Source: Bacteroidales bacterium (GTDB lineage: Bacteria; Bacteroidota; Bacteroidia; Bacteroidales; GCA-2748055). From it: 8,553 nucleotides of DNA. Location of the stretch: assembly GCA_023135025.1 (NCBI GenBank), contig JAGLTY010000070.1, positions 1-8,553 on the forward strand, in the 5' to 3' direction. The notes beneath the pieces were generated by a model that saw only the letters and a list, made by a program, of their open reading frames with translations, was not told where the DNA came from and did no database searches. Each line of letters begins with the position of its first letter. Position 1 is the stretch's first letter. Of the stretch, positions 6,955 through 8,553 are shown piece after piece. A program made the position numbers and the translations under genes.

Positions 6955-7772
6955 TATCTGTTCTGATTTTCCAGGTTTAACTGCTCTTCCTGCCTGTAGT
7001 TCCGGATCACATTTACATGATAAAGGCGCTGAAAATCGGTAAACAGTTCCACCCTGATATCATAAAAATTCCCTTTTTCCAATGAAAAAGATTCAATTCT
7101 TCCCATCTCGATCCCTTCCGGGAAGATGGATGAAAACCCGCTGGTCAGGATGGTATCTCCCTCTGCCAGCTCCACATGAAACGGTATCTCAGTGAGTATG
7201 GCAAATTGTGGAGAGAGACCATCCCACTGGAGAATTCCTGCATAGTTATTGGATTTGATCTTTGCACTTAACCTGAAATCCCTGTTGATTACCGGGATGA
7301 CCGTGGCAAAATTGGCAGAGCTCTCCAGGATGATTCCCACCAGACCCTGGTCAGAAATCACACCCATATCCCGAAATACTCCCTGTTTCTTCCCTTTATT
7401 AAGGGTCAGATAGTTATATTGTTTGTAGATGCTGTTGTGTACAATCCTGGATTGAACAAAGTAGTAACGATGTTCCCCCTTTATTTCACTTACAACGGTG
7501 GCACTATCGAGTTGCGATAAGATTAGATCGAGCCTGTTCCTCAGATCCAGGTTCTCTTCTGCAAGCCGCTCGTTTACCTCCTTCAATGAGAAATACTCCC
7601 TGGCACCATCTACTTTGCTGTATATGTACCCTGTGACCTGCCGGTTCAGTCCAATGAGCTTGGATCTCTGGTAACTGCTGCCCTGCGTCATAATGGTAAT
7701 GGCAATTATCTCCAGTAACAGAAACAACAGCATGTTGGAGTACTTCTGAAAAAACCTGAGCAGTGTCCTCAT
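6954..7772 (-). CDS. mreC: Rod shape-determining protein MreC
   Basis: MreC is a membrane-anchored periplasmic scaffold that binds PBP2 and links it to MreB and MreD. The 272-residue product has a short cytoplasmic N-terminus, one membrane segment (about 14-30), a coiled-coil stretch rich in Leu, Glu and Asn (about 60-90), and then the beta-rich MreC domain (about 100-260) with typical segments such as LTLNKGKKQGV (122-132) and a conserved Gly-rich VISDQGLVGII. The C-terminus is short and polar. It begins 21 bases after the mreB stop and its TAA overlaps the mreD ATG by one base. The sequence before the ATG is A-rich without a clear Shine-Dalgarno site. Length and layout are normal for the phylum. 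Confidence 0.95.
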   Translation of the reverse strand: MRTLLRFFQKYSNMLLFLLLEIIAITIMTQGSSYQRSKLIGLNRQVTGYIYSKVDGAREYFSLKEVNERLAEENLDLRNRLDLILSQLDSATVVSEIKGEHRYYFVQSRIVHNSIYKQYNYLTLNKGKKQGVFRDMGVISDQGLVGIILESSANFATVIPVINRDFRLSAKIKSNNYAGILQWDGLSPQFAILTEIPFHVELAEGDTILTSGFSSIFPEGIEMGRIESFSLEKGNFYDIRVELFTDFQRLYHVNVIRNYRQEEQLNLENQNR

Positions 7773-7793
7773 ATTCTTTTTGAAACCCCGGTC

Positions 7794-8553
7794 CTATCTC
7801 ATGAGGAAAGGGTACTTGTCCACATTCCTAAGGGCTATCCCGGTTCCTCGTGCCACAGCCTGTAAGGGGTCCTCGGCCATAAGAAAGGGGATGGATATCT
7901 TCTCTCCGAGTCTTCTGTCCAATCCCCTGAGCATTGCACCACCACCCGCAAGATAGATCCCCTTGGTAACAATGTCGGCATACAGTTCCGGCGGTGTTTG
8001 TTCCAGAACTGATAATATGGCTGTTTCGATTTTAGAGATGGATTTGTCAAGGCAGTGACCAATCTCCTGGTATGAGATTGGTATTTCGATGGGCAATGCC
8101 GTCATCAGGTTGGGTCCCCTGACATAAAAATCCTGTGGTGGATCCTCCAGCTCAGGAAGGGCAGAACCTACTTTAATTTTGATATCTTCTGCGGTCCGTT
8201 CCCCGATCTTGATATTGTGCTGATGCCTCATATAGGTCTGGATATCACTGGTAAATCCGTCACCGGCCACCCTGATCGACTGGTTGCAAACGATGCCTCC
8301 CAGTGCAATCACTGCAATTTCTGTGGTTCCACCCCCGATATCGACAACCATGCATCCTACCGGTGCCTCTACGTCCAGTCCGATACCAATGGCGGCTGCC
8401 ATGGGTTCAAAGATCATATAGACATCGCGTCCGCCTGCATGTTCAGCTGAATCGCGTACCGCACGGCGCTCTACCTCAGTACTTCCTGATGGAATACATA
8501 CCACCATCTTCAGGGAAGGAGCGAATAACTTACGTTTGGTATTGATCATTTTG
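7794..8553 (-). CDS. mreB: Rod shape-determining protein MreB (5' part missing)
   Basis: MreB is the actin-like ATPase whose membrane-bound filaments orient side-wall synthesis. The visible part is about 252 residues of a protein normally near 340; the first 90-odd residues, including the phosphate-1 motif, lie beyond the right edge. Visible motifs are VVCIPSGSTEVERRAVRDSA near the visible start, DIGGGTTEIAVIALGGIV (phosphate-2 loop), the conserved block SIRVAGDGFTSDIQTYMRHQ followed by KIGERTAEDIK, and LAGGGAMLRGLDRRLG (adenosine loop). The ATG at 8549 is internal, since the frame continues upstream with a Lys codon and it aligns to the middle of MreB. The gene leads the visible operon, and its promoter must be to the right of the window. 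No disruptive change is seen. Confidence 0.97.
   Translation of the reverse strand, partial: KMINTKRKLFAPSLKMVVCIPSGSTEVERRAVRDSAEHAGGRDVYMIFEPMAAAIGIGLDVEAPVGCMVVDIGGGTTEIAVIALGGIVCNQSIRVAGDGFTSDIQTYMRHQHNIKIGERTAEDIKIKVGSALPELEDPPQDFYVRGPNLMTALPIEIPISYQEIGHCLDKSISKIETAILSVLEQTPPELYADIVTKGIYLAGGGAMLRGLDRRLGEKISIPFLMAEDPLQAVARGTGIALRNVDKYPFLMR

Noticed and set aside
7794..8549. ATG at 8549 as the true mreB start
   Set aside because: The frame stays open to the window edge, and this Met aligns to the interior of MreB, so the gene is simply cut by the window.

Overview
The window looks like a chromosomal segment of a Bacteroidota bacterium, probably of the Bacteroidales/Marinilabiliales type. 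Three things point there. The elongasome genes run in the order mreB-mreC-mreD-mrdA-rodA. RodA is about 478 residues, enlarged in the middle as is usual in that phylum. Most starts lack a Shine-Dalgarno sequence, and the candidate promoters resemble the Bacteroidota TAnnTTTG type. No mobile element, CRISPR array, tRNA or rRNA was seen.

Layout, left to right. Positions 1-875 (minus) hold the first 291 residues of a predicted GTPase of the cyclic 2,3-diphosphoglycerate synthetase-like family; its 3' end lies outside the window. Positions 876-1059 are an AT-rich divergent intergenic region with candidate promoters for both sides and a cluster of TTCGAA palindromes. Positions 1060-1677 (plus) encode an AcpH-type acyl carrier protein phosphodiesterase. 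It converges on a KamA-family radical SAM/PLP enzyme (1674-3026, minus), and the two stop codons share the same TTAA. From 3150 to the right edge (minus) comes the rod-shape cluster: rodA, mrdA (PBP2), mreD, mreC and the 3' part of mreB. Its junctions are tight (29-bp overlap, 0 bp, 1-bp overlap, 21 bp), so it is almost certainly one operon transcribed right to left.

How the genes work together. MreB filaments, MreC and MreD organise the complex, PBP2 is the transpeptidase, and RodA is the glycan polymerase of lateral wall synthesis. The KamA-like gene follows rodA after 123 bp. It has an unusually good Shine-Dalgarno sequence, so it may be a read-through tail of the operon or a separate unit. 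AcpH acts on holo-ACP, in lipid metabolism. The GTPase-like protein has no known bacterial function.

Most interesting points. (1) The KamA-like enzyme keeps the radical SAM cysteines, the PLP lysine and the carboxylate-binding arginine, but carries Arg and Ser where lysine 2,3-aminomutase has the two Asp that bind the lysine side-chain amine. The same two positions, 37 residues apart, are changed in glutamate 2,3-aminomutase, which suggests a non-lysine, possibly acidic, substrate. (2) The TTCGAA cluster looks like an operator between the divergent genes. (3) PBP2 has a Cys/His set that could form a zinc site near the active serine. (4) The GTPase-like protein has an atypical P-loop. Nothing here clearly forms a wholly new multi-gene system.
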